Shown piece after piece: positions 1 to 7,565 of a stretch of DNA of 36,563 nt. A model generated the notes under the pieces. The model saw nothing but the letters and a program-made list of their open reading frames with translations, was not told where the DNA came from and ran no database searches. The DNA lies in the IMG/VR virus record IMGVR_UViG_3300025132_000123, positions 1 to 36,563 of that record; one strand, written 5' to 3'. The first letter of the stretch is position 1. Every line of letters starts with the position of its first letter. The position numbers and the translations under genes were made by a program. The stretch is from a virus.

Positions 1-99
1 CACACCACCTATGGTCAAATTTAATTAAAAATGTCTACAATGCACAGAAATAAAGGGTTTCAGGTAAAAAAAATGACCCCCTACCCCCCAAAATGCCAA
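1..99. repeat. Terminal direct repeat, left copy (99 bp)
   Basis: These 99 bases are identical to the last 99 bases of the window. Base 100 (c) continues past the repeat. An exact overlap at both ends means the sequence closes into a circle of 36,464 unique bases. An odd length of 99 is also what a k-mer assembler leaves when it closes a circular graph, so this need not be the physical terminal repeat of the virion DNA. The repeat holds a run of C (about positions 77-90) and no convincing gene. Confidence 0.95.
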
Positions 100-203
100 C
101 TTGTTGCTATATGTATGGATTCTTGTACACAGCGAAGGGGATATTTAGATATTAACTTTTGTTAACTACTTGTACATAGGTTAACTTTGTGGTATATAGG
201 GGT
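100..203. other. Noncoding leader between TerS and the resolvase gene
   Basis: Together with 36377-36464 and the 99-bp repeat this forms about 290 bp of noncoding DNA on the circle between TerS and the next gene. It contains two copies of the palindrome GTTAAC (161-166 and 180-185) and two copies of CTTGTACA (122-129 and 170-177). No strong -35/-10 pair was found. The repeated words could be a regulator or packaging-protein site, which is inference. A 44-codon ORF at 31-165 was judged not real. Confidence 0.4.
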
Positions 204-539
204 ATGGCTGATAAGGCATGGAAGCAAAGAGAACGACAAGTAGCTGCTTATTTTGGTGGTCAGAGGACACCTTTGAGTGGTGGTAATGGCAAGATCACGA
301 GGGCAGATGTAATTCATGATAATTTATTTATTGAATGTAAGTTGAGAAAAAAGCATACTGTAATAACATTATGGGATGACACAAATGTTATGGCAAAGAA
401 AGAGGGTAAGACCCCAGTTGTAGCTTTGTGTGAAAAGGGGAGGGCAGGGTTTTGGATAATGGTTCATAGTGATGATCTTGATAAATTAGAAAAAAAACCA
501 GTAGATTGGCAATGGCAACTTACTCCAACTCAAGGATGA
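204..539 (+). CDS. Holliday-junction resolvase-like PD-(D/E)XK nuclease
   Basis: A 111-residue protein that should cut branched DNA such as four-way junctions. Visible residues match the archaeal Hjc-type layout: an early Glu (E10), R21-T-P-L-S25-G26, Asp35 in 'RADVI', then E44-C-K46, the core of the PD-(D/E)XK site. Its place between TerS (across the circle junction) and TerL suggests it clears recombination branches from concatemers before packaging, the job endonuclease I does in T7; this role is inferred. I chose the ATG at 204; an in-frame GTG at 189 would add five residues. The gene ends in an ATGA-type overlap with the next one. Confidence 0.72.
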   Translation: MADKAWKQRERQVAAYFGGQRTPLSGGNGKITRADVIHDNLFIECKLRKKHTVITLWDDTNVMAKKEGKTPVVALCEKGRAGFWIMVHSDDLDKLEKKPVDWQWQLTPTQG

Positions 540-739
540 TAGAATGGATAGCAAGTATAACAGCAATAGGAAGTATTTGGTTATATGGTAATAATTGGAA
601 ATATGCTGGGTACTTTGGATTGGTTAGTCAATTTTTTTGGTGGTGGTTTTCATTTATATATGATTTAACATCAATGTATGTATTATGTGGATTTATGACA
701 GCTACCCATATTAGAAATATAATAAAGATGAGAAAATGA
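536..739 (+). CDS. Small two-helix membrane protein
   Basis: A 67-residue hydrophobic protein, rich in Trp and aromatic residues, with two likely membrane segments (about residues 5-20 and 24-55) and a basic end (KMRK). I recognise no family with certainty; the aromatic pattern is faintly like part of a PnuC-type transporter, but it is far too short. The ATG at 536 overlaps the resolvase stop (ATGA), the usual coupling in this genome. In-frame ATG 512 and TTG 506 are possible longer starts. It overlaps the next gene by four bases, so it belongs to the same late operon. Confidence 0.6.
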   Translation: MIEWIASITAIGSIWLYGNNWKYAGYFGLVSQFFWWWFSFIYDLTSMYVLCGFMTATHIRNIIKMRK

Positions 740-936
740 TAGAATATATTTTAATAATGGTTTTTTATATTACTCCAGCTAATTCTTCTACAGAAATATA
801 TGAACTTCAATTAAATACAGATGCAGAAACTTGTTATAGATTAGATATGGGTGTTCAACTTAATTATGAACAACAAGAACATTTTAGAATTACAAGTCAA
901 TGTATAGAAAGGTATAAAGTCATTGCAAATAAATAA
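736..936 (+). CDS. Small protein with hydrophobic N-terminus, unknown
   Basis: A 66-residue protein starting in an ATGA overlap with the previous gene. Residues 1-15 are hydrophobic and could be a signal peptide or anchor, followed by a polar domain with two cysteines (C33 and C56) that might form a disulfide if the protein is exported. No family recognised. The position between the resolvase and TerL has no known functional meaning. Confidence 0.6.
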   Translation: MIEYILIMVFYITPANSSTEIYELQLNTDAETCYRLDMGVQLNYEQQEHFRITSQCIERYKVIANK

Positions 937-1036
937 ATGGATAATAGGACTAATTGTATTAGAAATAATCTTGCATTTATGTGAAATAGCATTTGATATG
1001 ATGCAGCATATACATTTCTATGGTTTTGATTTTTAA
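923..1036 (+). CDS. Possible 37-residue single-helix membrane peptide (TTG start)
   Basis: This short frame reads a hydrophobic helix ('WIIGLIVLEIILHLCEIAF' after a basic start) and ends in a TAATG overlap with the zinc-ribbon gene, the coupling used throughout this genome. The only possible start after the upstream in-frame stop at 905 is TTG at 923, with AAAGG at 908-912 as a ribosome site. It overlaps the previous gene by 14 bases. Unknown function. The rare start codon makes this a tentative gene. Confidence 0.4.
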   Translation: MQINKWIIGLIVLEIILHLCEIAFDMMQHIHFYGFDF

Positions 1037-1188
1037 TGAAGTGTTGGCATTGTACAACTGAATTAATGTGGAATAATGATTTTGCTATAGACCATGAAAA
1101 CGAAGATTATTCTATGGAAACTAATTTAAGTTGCCCTAAATGTGGTTCTTTTGTAATAGTTTATTTACCAAAAGATAAAGATGAATGA
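1036..1188 (+). CDS. Zinc-ribbon mini-protein
   Basis: A 50-residue protein with two Cys pairs, C3-x2-C6 and C33-P-x-C36-G, a typical zinc-ribbon arrangement, separated by an acidic stretch. Its start overlaps the previous stop (TAATG) and its end overlaps the TerL start by eight bases, so it sits inside the translational chain leading to the terminase. Zinc ribbons of this size often bind nucleic acid or proteins; a role with TerL is only suggested by position. Codon use matches the neighbours. Confidence 0.75.
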   Translation: MKCWHCTTELMWNNDFAIDHENEDYSMETNLSCPKCGSFVIVYLPKDKDE

Positions 1189-2605
1189 TTTAGCTAGAGC
1201 ATTAGAAATAGCCAAAGAATTGGAATTTCGTAAAAAAACTAATCAGATGGCACAGTATGAGCCATATGAGTATCAAAAAAAATTTCATAATAGTAAAGCT
1301 ACCCAACGATTATTAATGGCAGGTAACAGGGTAGGTAAATCATTTAGTGGTGCTATGGAAATGGCATATCATTGTACAGGGTTATATCCTAAATGGTGGG
1401 AAGGGAGAAAATTTGATAGACCTGTAAGATGTTGGGTTGGTGGTGTATCTAATGAAACAACCAGAGATGTATGTCAAAAAGAATTAGTAGGGCAGCCAGA
1501 TGACCCTAGTGCTAAAGGTACAGGTAGTATTCCTCTTAAATTAATTGGTGAAACAGTAAGAAAACCCGGAGTTCCTAATGCAATGAATAGTGTAGTTATA
1601 CGACATAAGAGTGGAGGATATTCTCGTATAGGGTTTAAAGCATATGAGATGGGTAAAGAAAAATGGATGGGTGAGTCATTAGATGTTATTTGGTTAGATG
1701 AAGAACCACCACAAGGTATATATTCACAAGCATTAACTCGTACTGCTGATAAAGGGGGTATTGTTTATATGACATTTACACCAGAGCAAGGCATGACCGA
1801 AACAGTTGCACAGTTTGTAAACAATTTAAAAAAAGGTCAAGACCTTATACAAGCGACTTGGGATGATGCACCTCACATGACTAAAGAAGTGCGAGAACAA
1901 ATTTTAGCAGCATTACCACCTCATGAACGAAAGATGAGAGAAAAAGGAATACCACAATTAGGTTCTGGATTGGTATTCCCAATAAATGAAGAAGATATAT
2001 TATGTGAGCCATTTGATATACCAGATTACTATCCAAAACTGTGTGGTATAGATTTTGGTTGGGATCACCCAACAGCTTGTGCATGGATAGCATGGGATAG
2101 AGATAGTGATATTGTGTATATGTATGATGGATATAGTATGCGACAAGAAACTGTACCTGTTCATGCATCAGCAATAAAAGCAAGAGGTAAGTGGATTCCT
2201 GTTATATATCCTATGGATGGTAGACAGGCAGATAAAGGTAGTGGTAAAAGTCTTGCTATGCAATATAGAGATGAGGGTGTTAATTTATTAAGAGAGCATT
2301 TTACGAATCCACCACAAAATGGAATGAAAGAAGGTAGTGGTGGTATAAGTGTAGAAGCAGGAGTAATGGAAATGTTAACAAGATTTCAAACAAAGAGGTT
2401 GAAAATATTTTCTAATCAAAGTAAGATATTAGAAGAAATTAGGTTGTATCACAGGAAGAATGGTAAGATTATTCCTATGAATGATGATATAATATCTGCA
2501 CTACGATATGCAGTAATGTCATTGCGAAAGGCAAGAACAAGGAATACCGAACCTATGCAGATACAATCTGATTCTAGTTTTAACTTATTTACAAGGAGTA
2601 TATAA
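1181..2605 (+). CDS. terL: Terminase large subunit (packaging ATPase-nuclease)
   Basis: The motor that cuts concatemeric DNA and pumps it through the portal into the prohead. At 474 residues it is full length. The ATPase half shows Walker A 'AGNRVGKS' (47-54), Walker B ending in WLDEE (171-175) and coupling motif TFTP (198-201). The C-terminal RNase H-fold nuclease shows D291 in 'GIDFGWDHPTA', D346 in 'YPMDG' and the acidic pair at D435-D436 in 'NDDIISALRY'. TerS lies upstream across the circular junction with the resolvase and small genes in between. The Walker and nuclease signatures are clear; whether packaging is headful or site-specific cannot be read here. Confidence 0.95.
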   Translation: MNDLARALEIAKELEFRKKTNQMAQYEPYEYQKKFHNSKATQRLLMAGNRVGKSFSGAMEMAYHCTGLYPKWWEGRKFDRPVRCWVGGVSNETTRDVCQKELVGQPDDPSAKGTGSIPLKLIGETVRKPGVPNAMNSVVIRHKSGGYSRIGFKAYEMGKEKWMGESLDVIWLDEEPPQGIYSQALTRTADKGGIVYMTFTPEQGMTETVAQFVNNLKKGQDLIQATWDDAPHMTKEVREQILAALPPHERKMREKGIPQLGSGLVFPINEEDILCEPFDIPDYYPKLCGIDFGWDHPTACAWIAWDRDSDIVYMYDGYSMRQETVPVHASAIKARGKWIPVIYPMDGRQADKGSGKSLAMQYRDEGVNLLREHFTNPPQNGMKEGSGGISVEAGVMEMLTRFQTKRLKIFSNQSKILEEIRLYHRKNGKIIPMNDDIISALRYAVMSLRKARTRNTEPMQIQSDSSFNLFTRSI

Positions 2606-2688
2606 TGCCACATGGAAAAGGAACTTATGGATCAAAAGTTGGTAGACCATCAAAAAAAAAGAAAATGACGAAAGGTAAGAAAAAATAA
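2605..2688 (+). CDS. Lys-rich mini-protein 1 (27 aa)
   Basis: A 27-residue protein that begins in a TAATG overlap with the TerL stop. It has ten Lys and one Arg and opens 'MPHGKGTYGSKVGRPSKK'. Short proteins with this opening recur beside terminase genes in marine phages as far as I recall. It is the first of three consecutive basic mini-proteins joined by stop/start overlaps. Such charge suggests DNA or RNA binding or packaging with the genome, which is inference. Confidence 0.72.
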   Translation: MPHGKGTYGSKVGRPSKKKKMTKGKKK

Positions 2689-2813
2689 TGGTAAAAAAAT
2701 TATCCCCTAAACAAAAAAAATTAGCAAGTAAAGCATCACCAAGAGGTAAAATTACAGGTGCAGATTTTAAAAAAGTTAAAAGAACTAAAAAAGGATTATT
2801 AAGAAGATCATGA
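2688..2813 (+). CDS. Lys-rich mini-protein 2 (41 aa)
   Basis: A 41-residue protein with about twelve Lys and four Arg, starting in a TAATG overlap with mini-protein 1 and ending in an ATGA overlap with mini-protein 3. The basic residues are spaced along the chain with a short central 'GKITGADF' segment. No family recognised. The tight coupling to both neighbours supports translation; a nucleic-acid-associated virion or packaging role is inferred from charge and position only. Confidence 0.7.
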   Translation: MVKKLSPKQKKLASKASPRGKITGADFKKVKRTKKGLLRRS

Positions 2814-2977
2814 AAGGTATGCACAAAACTAAATCTGGTAAAATGGCTAAAAAAGGTCTTTACTATAATATTAACAAAAAAAAGAAAGCTGGAACTTCTA
2901 GGACTAAAAAAAAGTCAACTATTAGTTCTAAAGCATATGCAAATATGAAAAAAGGTTTTCCAAAAAAGAAAGGGTAA
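2810..2977 (+). CDS. Lys-rich mini-protein 3 (55 aa)
   Basis: A 55-residue protein, roughly one third Lys. The central 'KKGLYYNINKKKKAGTSR' resembles small proteins I associate with marine podoviruses and cyanophages, of unknown function. It starts in an ATGA overlap with mini-protein 2. Its basic residues alternate with Gly, Ser and aromatic residues, so it may fold only on DNA. It closes the basic cluster between TerL and the portal region. Confidence 0.72.
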   Translation: MKGMHKTKSGKMAKKGLYYNINKKKKAGTSRTKKKSTISSKAYANMKKGFPKKKG

Positions 2978-2980
2978 GTT

Positions 2981-3190
2981 ATGGGTGGATTTTTCTCAGC
3001 ACCAAGACGTCCAGCACCTCCCCCACCACCTCCTCCTCCTCCAGCTCCAGAGCCAAAAGAGCCACAATCGGCAAAGGATGCAAGAGAAAGAAGGTTGAGA
3101 GGTAAGGTAAGAGGTATGGGATATGGTTCAGGAAGCACTCTTGGGGGTGCAGAAGATGCTGCAACTGCAAGAACTATTCTTGGTCAATGA
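2981..3190 (+). CDS. Proline-rich virion-associated protein, T7 gp7.3-like, copy 1
   Basis: A 69-residue protein: 'MGGFFSAP', then a run of nine prolines (residues 13-21), a charged helix, and a C-terminal 'STLGG...ATARTILGQ'. The gene at 3622 has the same plan (MGG..SAP, Pro/Met-rich linker, charged helix, TLLTSGEG, TLLGG), so the two look like paralogues flanking the acetyltransferase gene. The ending resembles small tail-assembly or host-specificity proteins placed between terminase and portal in T7-like phages. It overlaps the next gene by ATGA. Confidence 0.6.
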   Translation: MGGFFSAPRRPAPPPPPPPPPAPEPKEPQSAKDARERRLRGKVRGMGYGSGSTLGGAEDAATARTILGQ

Positions 3191-3612
3191 TTGTTGCCAA
3201 AACTGATAAATCATTAGCACAAGAAGTTTTAAAGTTTGTAGCACCAAGAGCAAATATTCAAGGAGTACACTCTGACTTTGCTCATATAGGGTACTATGAT
3301 AATGATAAAATAGTAGGTGGTACTATATTTTCTCATTATGATGGTTTTAATATATGGATGCATTTAGCACTTGATAATCCTAGAGCAATGAGGAGGAGTT
3401 ATGCAAAACAAGTATTTGAGTATTGCTTTTATACTTGTAAATGTGTTAGAGTAACTGCAATGACTAAACCGAGCAATACAAGATGTAGAAAATTAATTGA
3501 ATCGGCAGGATTTAAACAAGAAGGTATTGTTAGGAAAGTTATTAAAGATGGTATGAAATTTCACAATGCTGTGTTATATGGATTATTAAGAAATGAATGT
3601 AAATATTTATAG
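3187..3612 (+). CDS. GNAT-family N-acetyltransferase
   Basis: A 141-residue acetyltransferase-like protein. The GNAT signature is best seen near the end: 'SNTRCRKLIESAGFKQEGI' (96-114), the helix-turn region before the final strand, followed by 'NAVLYGLLRNEC'. Members move acetyl from acetyl-CoA to amines on proteins or small molecules; the target here is unknown. Its place among structural genes suggests modification of a virion protein or of a host protein late in infection (inference). It starts in an ATGA overlap and is followed by a strong ribosome site (AGGAGA) for the next gene. Confidence 0.8.
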   Translation: MIVAKTDKSLAQEVLKFVAPRANIQGVHSDFAHIGYYDNDKIVGGTIFSHYDGFNIWMHLALDNPRAMRRSYAKQVFEYCFYTCKCVRVTAMTKPSNTRCRKLIESAGFKQEGIVRKVIKDGMKFHNAVLYGLLRNECKYL

Positions 3613-3621
3613 GAGAGTCTA

Positions 3622-3858
3622 ATGGGTGGAGGAATGAAATCAGCACCAAGTATGCCAATGCCACAGCCAATGCCAGAAATTGATGATAAGGTTGCAGAGT
3701 CAGAAGCAAAGTTAGAAGCTGAAAGACAAAGAATGATAGCACTCGGTAAACAAGGTTCTTATGGCACATTATTAACATCTGGAGAGGGTGTAAAAGAAGA
3801 AGCGCCTGTAGCACAAACATTATTAGGTGGTGTAAAAAAACCAACTAGAATAACCTAA
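3622..3858 (+). CDS. Virion-associated protein, T7 gp7.3-like, copy 2
   Basis: A 78-residue protein: N-terminal Met/Pro-rich linker (7-18), a charged helix (about 20-42), then 'GSYGTLLTSGEG' and 'AQTLLGG'. The Thr-Leu-Leu-Gly pair of motifs is shared with the gene at 2981, indicating duplication around the GNAT gene. It is preceded by AGGAGA at a good distance and ends in a TAATG overlap with the portal gene, implying stoichiometric production with the portal. Assignment to the gp7.3-type family is by layout and short motifs only. Confidence 0.62.
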   Translation: MGGGMKSAPSMPMPQPMPEIDDKVAESEAKLEAERQRMIALGKQGSYGTLLTSGEGVKEEAPVAQTLLGGVKKPTRIT

Positions 3859-5522
3859 TGGCAAATTTTGAATACATAAAAAAAAGACTTGCACAATTAG
3901 AAAGTCATAGAGGAACATGGGAAGAACATTGGCAAGACATTCTTGATTATGTAATGCCACGAAAAGCAGAAGTAGTATCTAAAAGAGAAAAAGGTGAAAA
4001 AAGAACAGAAGTATTATTTGATTCTACTGCTATAACTGCAAACAATTTATTAGCTGCAAGTTTACATGGCACATTAACATCACCATCATTACAATGGTTT
4101 CATTTAAAATTAAGAAGTGCTGAACTAAATCAAAACAGAGATGTGCAATTATGGTTAGAAAATTCTGCAAAAAGAATGTATGACCTATTCAACGAATCTA
4201 ATTTTAACACAGAAGTACATGAGTTATATCTTGATTTATGTTCTATAGGTACAGGTGCATTATTTGTAGAAGAAAGTAAAAAAGGATTTAATGAGGGTGG
4301 TATTCATTTTAATACATTACACATTAAAGAATTTTATATTAAAGAAAACAATGATGGTAGAATAGATACAGTATATCGTAAATATAATTTAACAGCACGA
4401 CAAGCTATTCAAGAGTTTGGCGAAAAGAATGTTGGAGAAAAACTTGTAGAAGCAGCCAAAGATAAACCAGATAAAGAATTTACATTTATTCATGCAGTAG
4501 AGCCAACTGAAGATTATGAAAGAGCAATGGGTAAGGTTAAAACTAAATTACCTTTTTATTCTTGTCATGTATGTATAGAAGATAAGATGACAGTAAGAGA
4601 AGGTGGTTATAGTGAGTTTCCATACCTTGTGCCTAGATGGGCAAAAGCAACAGGTGAGATATATGGAAGATCACCAAGTTATAATGCATTGCCAGATATT
4701 AAAACATTAAACAAAGCAGTAGAAATAGGATTAAAAGCATGGGCAAAAGCTATTGACCCACCATTACTTGTAACAGATGATGGTGTTATTGGTAGAGTAA
4801 GAATGACACCTGCTGGTATAACTGTTGTTAGAAACGAAGGTAGTGTAAGACCATTACCTATTGGTAGTAATTGGCAGATAACAGATATGAAAGAAAACCA
4901 ATTACGAACTGCAATACGACAAGCATATTATTCTGACCAACTACAATTACAACAAGGTCCTCAGATGACAGCTACAGAGGTACAAGTTAGATATGAATTA
5001 ATGCAAAGATTATTAGGACCAACATTAGGTAGATTCCAAAGTGAGTTTCTTAATCCATTAATTGAAAGAGTATTTGGTATTATGTTAAGAGCAGAAGCAT
5101 TAATACCTGCACCAGAAGTAATACAAGGGCAAACAGTAGATGTAGAATATGTAGGACCATTAGCACGATCACAAAGAATGGAAGAATCTATTGCTATTGA
5201 TAGATTATATGCATTAGCTATGCAAGTAGGTCAGATAGACCCAAGTATTATGGATAATATAAATCATGATCTTGCAATTAGAACTAGAGCAAATTTACTT
5301 GGTGTTCCTAAAACTGTATTACGAGGTACAGAAGAAGTTGCAGAAATGAGAGAAATGAGAGCACAACAACAGCAACAAGCACAAGAAATGGCTATGCAAC
5401 AACAACAAGCACAAACAGCATTAACACAAAACCAAGCTATTAAAGAGTTAGGTACACCAGAAGCACAACAAGGTGCAGAACAAGTAGAAGAATCGGCAAG
5501 AGCCATTGGTCTAGTTGAATAA
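3858..5522 (+). CDS. Portal (head-to-tail connector) protein
   Basis: A 554-residue protein of the T7 gp8-like 'bacteriophage head to tail connecting protein' family. Portals form the dodecameric ring at one vertex through which DNA enters and to which the tail attaches. The start 'LESHRGTWEEHWQDILDYVM' is typical of the family, as are the central 'GEIYGRSPSYNALPDIK' and the helix-rich C-terminal part. The last 60 residues are very Gln-rich (about 500-530), a low-complexity tail. It sits between TerL and the scaffold as expected, with TAATG overlaps on both sides. Confidence 0.93.
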   Translation: MANFEYIKKRLAQLESHRGTWEEHWQDILDYVMPRKAEVVSKREKGEKRTEVLFDSTAITANNLLAASLHGTLTSPSLQWFHLKLRSAELNQNRDVQLWLENSAKRMYDLFNESNFNTEVHELYLDLCSIGTGALFVEESKKGFNEGGIHFNTLHIKEFYIKENNDGRIDTVYRKYNLTARQAIQEFGEKNVGEKLVEAAKDKPDKEFTFIHAVEPTEDYERAMGKVKTKLPFYSCHVCIEDKMTVREGGYSEFPYLVPRWAKATGEIYGRSPSYNALPDIKTLNKAVEIGLKAWAKAIDPPLLVTDDGVIGRVRMTPAGITVVRNEGSVRPLPIGSNWQITDMKENQLRTAIRQAYYSDQLQLQQGPQMTATEVQVRYELMQRLLGPTLGRFQSEFLNPLIERVFGIMLRAEALIPAPEVIQGQTVDVEYVGPLARSQRMEESIAIDRLYALAMQVGQIDPSIMDNINHDLAIRTRANLLGVPKTVLRGTEEVAEMREMRAQQQQQAQEMAMQQQQAQTALTQNQAIKELGTPEAQQGAEQVEESARAIGLVE

Positions 5523-5722
5523 TGGAATTAAAAGAATTACAAAAAATGTACAGAATTACTTTTGACTCAGGAGAAGGGAAGGAAGTATTAGCAGATTTAA
5601 AGTCTGCTTATTACCATAGGAGTTCGTTTGATACTTGTCCTTATGAAACAGCATATAAGGAAGGTCAACGAGCTGTTATAATACGAATAATCAATCTATT
5701 AAAGGAGCAAAAAAATGATTGA
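5522..5722 (+). CDS. Bbp19-like phage protein
   Basis: A 66-residue protein matching, from memory, the small Bbp19-type family found between portal and scaffold in many podoviruses: 'YRITFDSGEGKEVLADL' near the start and 'TAYKEGQRAVIIRIINLL' near the end. The function of the family is not known to me; the constant position suggests a head-assembly or virion role. It starts in a TAATG overlap with the portal stop and overlaps the scaffold start by eight bases. Confidence 0.7.
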   Translation: MELKELQKMYRITFDSGEGKEVLADLKSAYYHRSSFDTCPYETAYKEGQRAVIIRIINLLKEQKND

Positions 5723-6551
5723 AGAAACGACCACAACAGAAGGTAACCCTGTAGAACAACCTGTTGAACAGCCAGAAAGTTCTGTATTAGGGTCTACTGT
5801 AAGTGATAATCAAGATTGGAAATCAACATTACCAGAAGATTTAAAAAACGATCCTACATTATCTAATTTTAAAGATGTAGAATCATTAGCTAAAACAGTA
5901 GTGCATCAACAAAAAGTATTAGGTAATCGTATTCCTATACCAAAAACTGATGAAGAAAGAATGGAAGTCTATAATAAATTAGGCAGACCAGAAGCTGCTG
6001 ATAAATATGAAGTAAATGTGCCAGAAGATTATTCTGCATATTTTACTGAGGATCAGATTAGTCAATTTAAAAATGTAGCTCATCAAATGGGTTTAAACCA
6101 ACAACAAGTAGAAGGTCTTGTTAATTATCAAATGGAATCTATAAAGAATCAAGGAGATATGTATGCATCTCAAGTAGATGTACAAAGACAAGAATCTGAA
6201 GCTATGCTTAAAAAAGAATGGGGTTATGATTATGATGCCCAAGTTCGCAATGCTAGGAGAGCAATAGATGTTTATGGTGATAATGAAATAAAAGAACTAA
6301 TGAACACAGAAGCAGGTAATCATCCTGCTGTTGTTCGTTTGTTTGCTAGATTAGGTAAAGATATTACTGAAGATATGGCACAAAACACACAAAATAACAC
6401 TTTAGCATCATCACCATTAGATGCAAAACAAGAGATACAGGACACTTTTAATAATCCAGAACATCCTTATCACAACCCTAGACATAAGGATCATCAACCT
6501 GCTGTAGAAAAAATGCGACAGTTACATGAAAAAGTGTATGGTAATTCTTAA
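5715..6551 (+). CDS. Capsid assembly scaffolding protein
   Basis: A 278-residue acidic, helix-rich protein equivalent to T7 gp9, which guides coat protein into proheads and leaves before DNA fills them. The N-terminus is disordered and rich in Glu, Thr and Pro, followed by 'WKSTLPEDLKNDPTLSNF' (about 36-53) and 'ESLAKTVVHQQKVLGNRIP' (57-75), both typical of podovirus scaffolds. The C-terminal 'HPYHNPRHKDHQPAVEKM' segment is basic and probably binds coat. It lies directly before the coat gene as expected. Confidence 0.9.
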   Translation: MIEETTTTEGNPVEQPVEQPESSVLGSTVSDNQDWKSTLPEDLKNDPTLSNFKDVESLAKTVVHQQKVLGNRIPIPKTDEERMEVYNKLGRPEAADKYEVNVPEDYSAYFTEDQISQFKNVAHQMGLNQQQVEGLVNYQMESIKNQGDMYASQVDVQRQESEAMLKKEWGYDYDAQVRNARRAIDVYGDNEIKELMNTEAGNHPAVVRLFARLGKDITEDMAQNTQNNTLASSPLDAKQEIQDTFNNPEHPYHNPRHKDHQPAVEKMRQLHEKVYGNS

Positions 6552-6616
6552 AAAAGTATGATATTATTGTTTTGTATGTATTGCCCTTATGGATAACAGT
6601 ACATAAAGTCTAACGA

Positions 6617-6641
6617 CTATAAACGAGGTTTCCCTTTATAG
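6617..6641 (+). promoter_or_regulatory. Hairpin in the coat-protein leader
   Basis: The 139-bp gap between scaffold and coat genes holds a perfect 7-bp inverted repeat, CTATAAA (6617-6623) and TTTATAG (6635-6641), with a loop that can add GG-CC pairs. It has no T run, so it is not a clear terminator. It may be an mRNA processing or stability element that allows much higher coat expression, since the coat gene has its own strong site (TAAGGAG) just before 6691. No convincing -35/-10 pair was found in the gap. Confidence 0.5.
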
Positions 6642-6690
6642 GACAAAAACTGCATAAATAATAATATTAATTTTAATAAGGAGAACTATA

Positions 6691-7554
6691 ATGAGTGTTC
6701 AAATTACTACAGCTTTTGTAGAACAATATAAAAGCAATGTATTCCATTTGGCACAACAGAAAGGCTCAAGATTAAGAGATGCAGTTAGAACAGAAACTGT
6801 AACAGGTAAATCTCACTTTTTTGAAAGAATTGGTGATACTGCTGCTCTTAAAAGAACATCTAGACATAGCGATACACCTAGAGTTGATACCCCTCACTCT
6901 AGACGTAAAGTTACTATGGATGATTATGATTGGGCTGATCTGATTGACCAAGAGGACAAAGTTAGAATGTTAATCTCCCCACAATCTGAGTATGCAATGA
7001 GTGGTGCTTGGGCAATGGGTAGAGCAATGGATGATGCAATTATTTCTGCTGCTAGTGGAAATGCTTTCGGTGGTGTATCTGGTGGTACAACTGTAGCATT
7101 ACCTTCTGGACAGAAAGTTGTTCATGCTTCTGCTGGATTAACTCTAGCAAAATTAATTAGTGCTAAAGAAGTTTTAGATGCTGCTGATACTGACCCAGAC
7201 GAGCCAAGATATATGGTTGTGTCTGCAAAACAGTTAAGCGACCTTTTAGGTAGCACAACTATTACTTCAGCAGATTTTAATTCTGTTAAAGCGCTAGTAC
7301 AAGGTGAGTTAGATACTTTCTTAGGATTTAACTTTATCAGAAGTGAACGACTAAGCACAGATAGTGATGGTAATCGATCTGTACTTGGTTTTTGTCAATC
7401 TGCAATAGGTCTTGCACTTGGCAGAGATATTGAAACAAGAATCTCTGAAAGAGCTGACAAGAACTATGCAACACAAGTATTTTTATCAATGACAATCGGA
7501 GCTACGAGAGTAGAGGACGAAAAAGTTGTAGAAATTGCTTGTACAGAGTCATAG
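6691..7554 (+). CDS. Major capsid protein
   Basis: A 287-residue coat protein, probably of the HK97 fold, that builds the icosahedral shell. The N-terminal 'TAFVEQYKSNVFHLAQQKGSR', the central 'MDDYDWADLIDQEDKVRML' and the later 'AMGRAMDDAIISAASGNA' are features I associate with podovirus coats of the Phage_capsid_2 type. It follows the scaffold gene and has the best ribosome site seen so far (AAGGAG, 8-9 bases before ATG), fitting very high expression. It is followed by AGGGAGGT for the next structural gene. Confidence 0.93.
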   Translation: MSVQITTAFVEQYKSNVFHLAQQKGSRLRDAVRTETVTGKSHFFERIGDTAALKRTSRHSDTPRVDTPHSRRKVTMDDYDWADLIDQEDKVRMLISPQSEYAMSGAWAMGRAMDDAIISAASGNAFGGVSGGTTVALPSGQKVVHASAGLTLAKLISAKEVLDAADTDPDEPRYMVVSAKQLSDLLGSTTITSADFNSVKALVQGELDTFLGFNFIRSERLSTDSDGNRSVLGFCQSAIGLALGRDIETRISERADKNYATQVFLSMTIGATRVEDEKVVEIACTES

Positions 7555-7565
7555 GGAGGTAAATC

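Noticed and set aside
31-165. A 44-codon rightward frame overlapping the terminal repeat
   Set aside because: No ribosome site, and it uses codons such as ACC, CCC and TAC in a C-rich stretch unlike neighbouring genes; probably chance.
2863-3170. Leftward frames with Gly or Glu runs opposite the proline-rich gene
   Set aside because: The runs are the complement of the CCT/CCA proline codons; the rightward genes are linked by stop/start overlaps.
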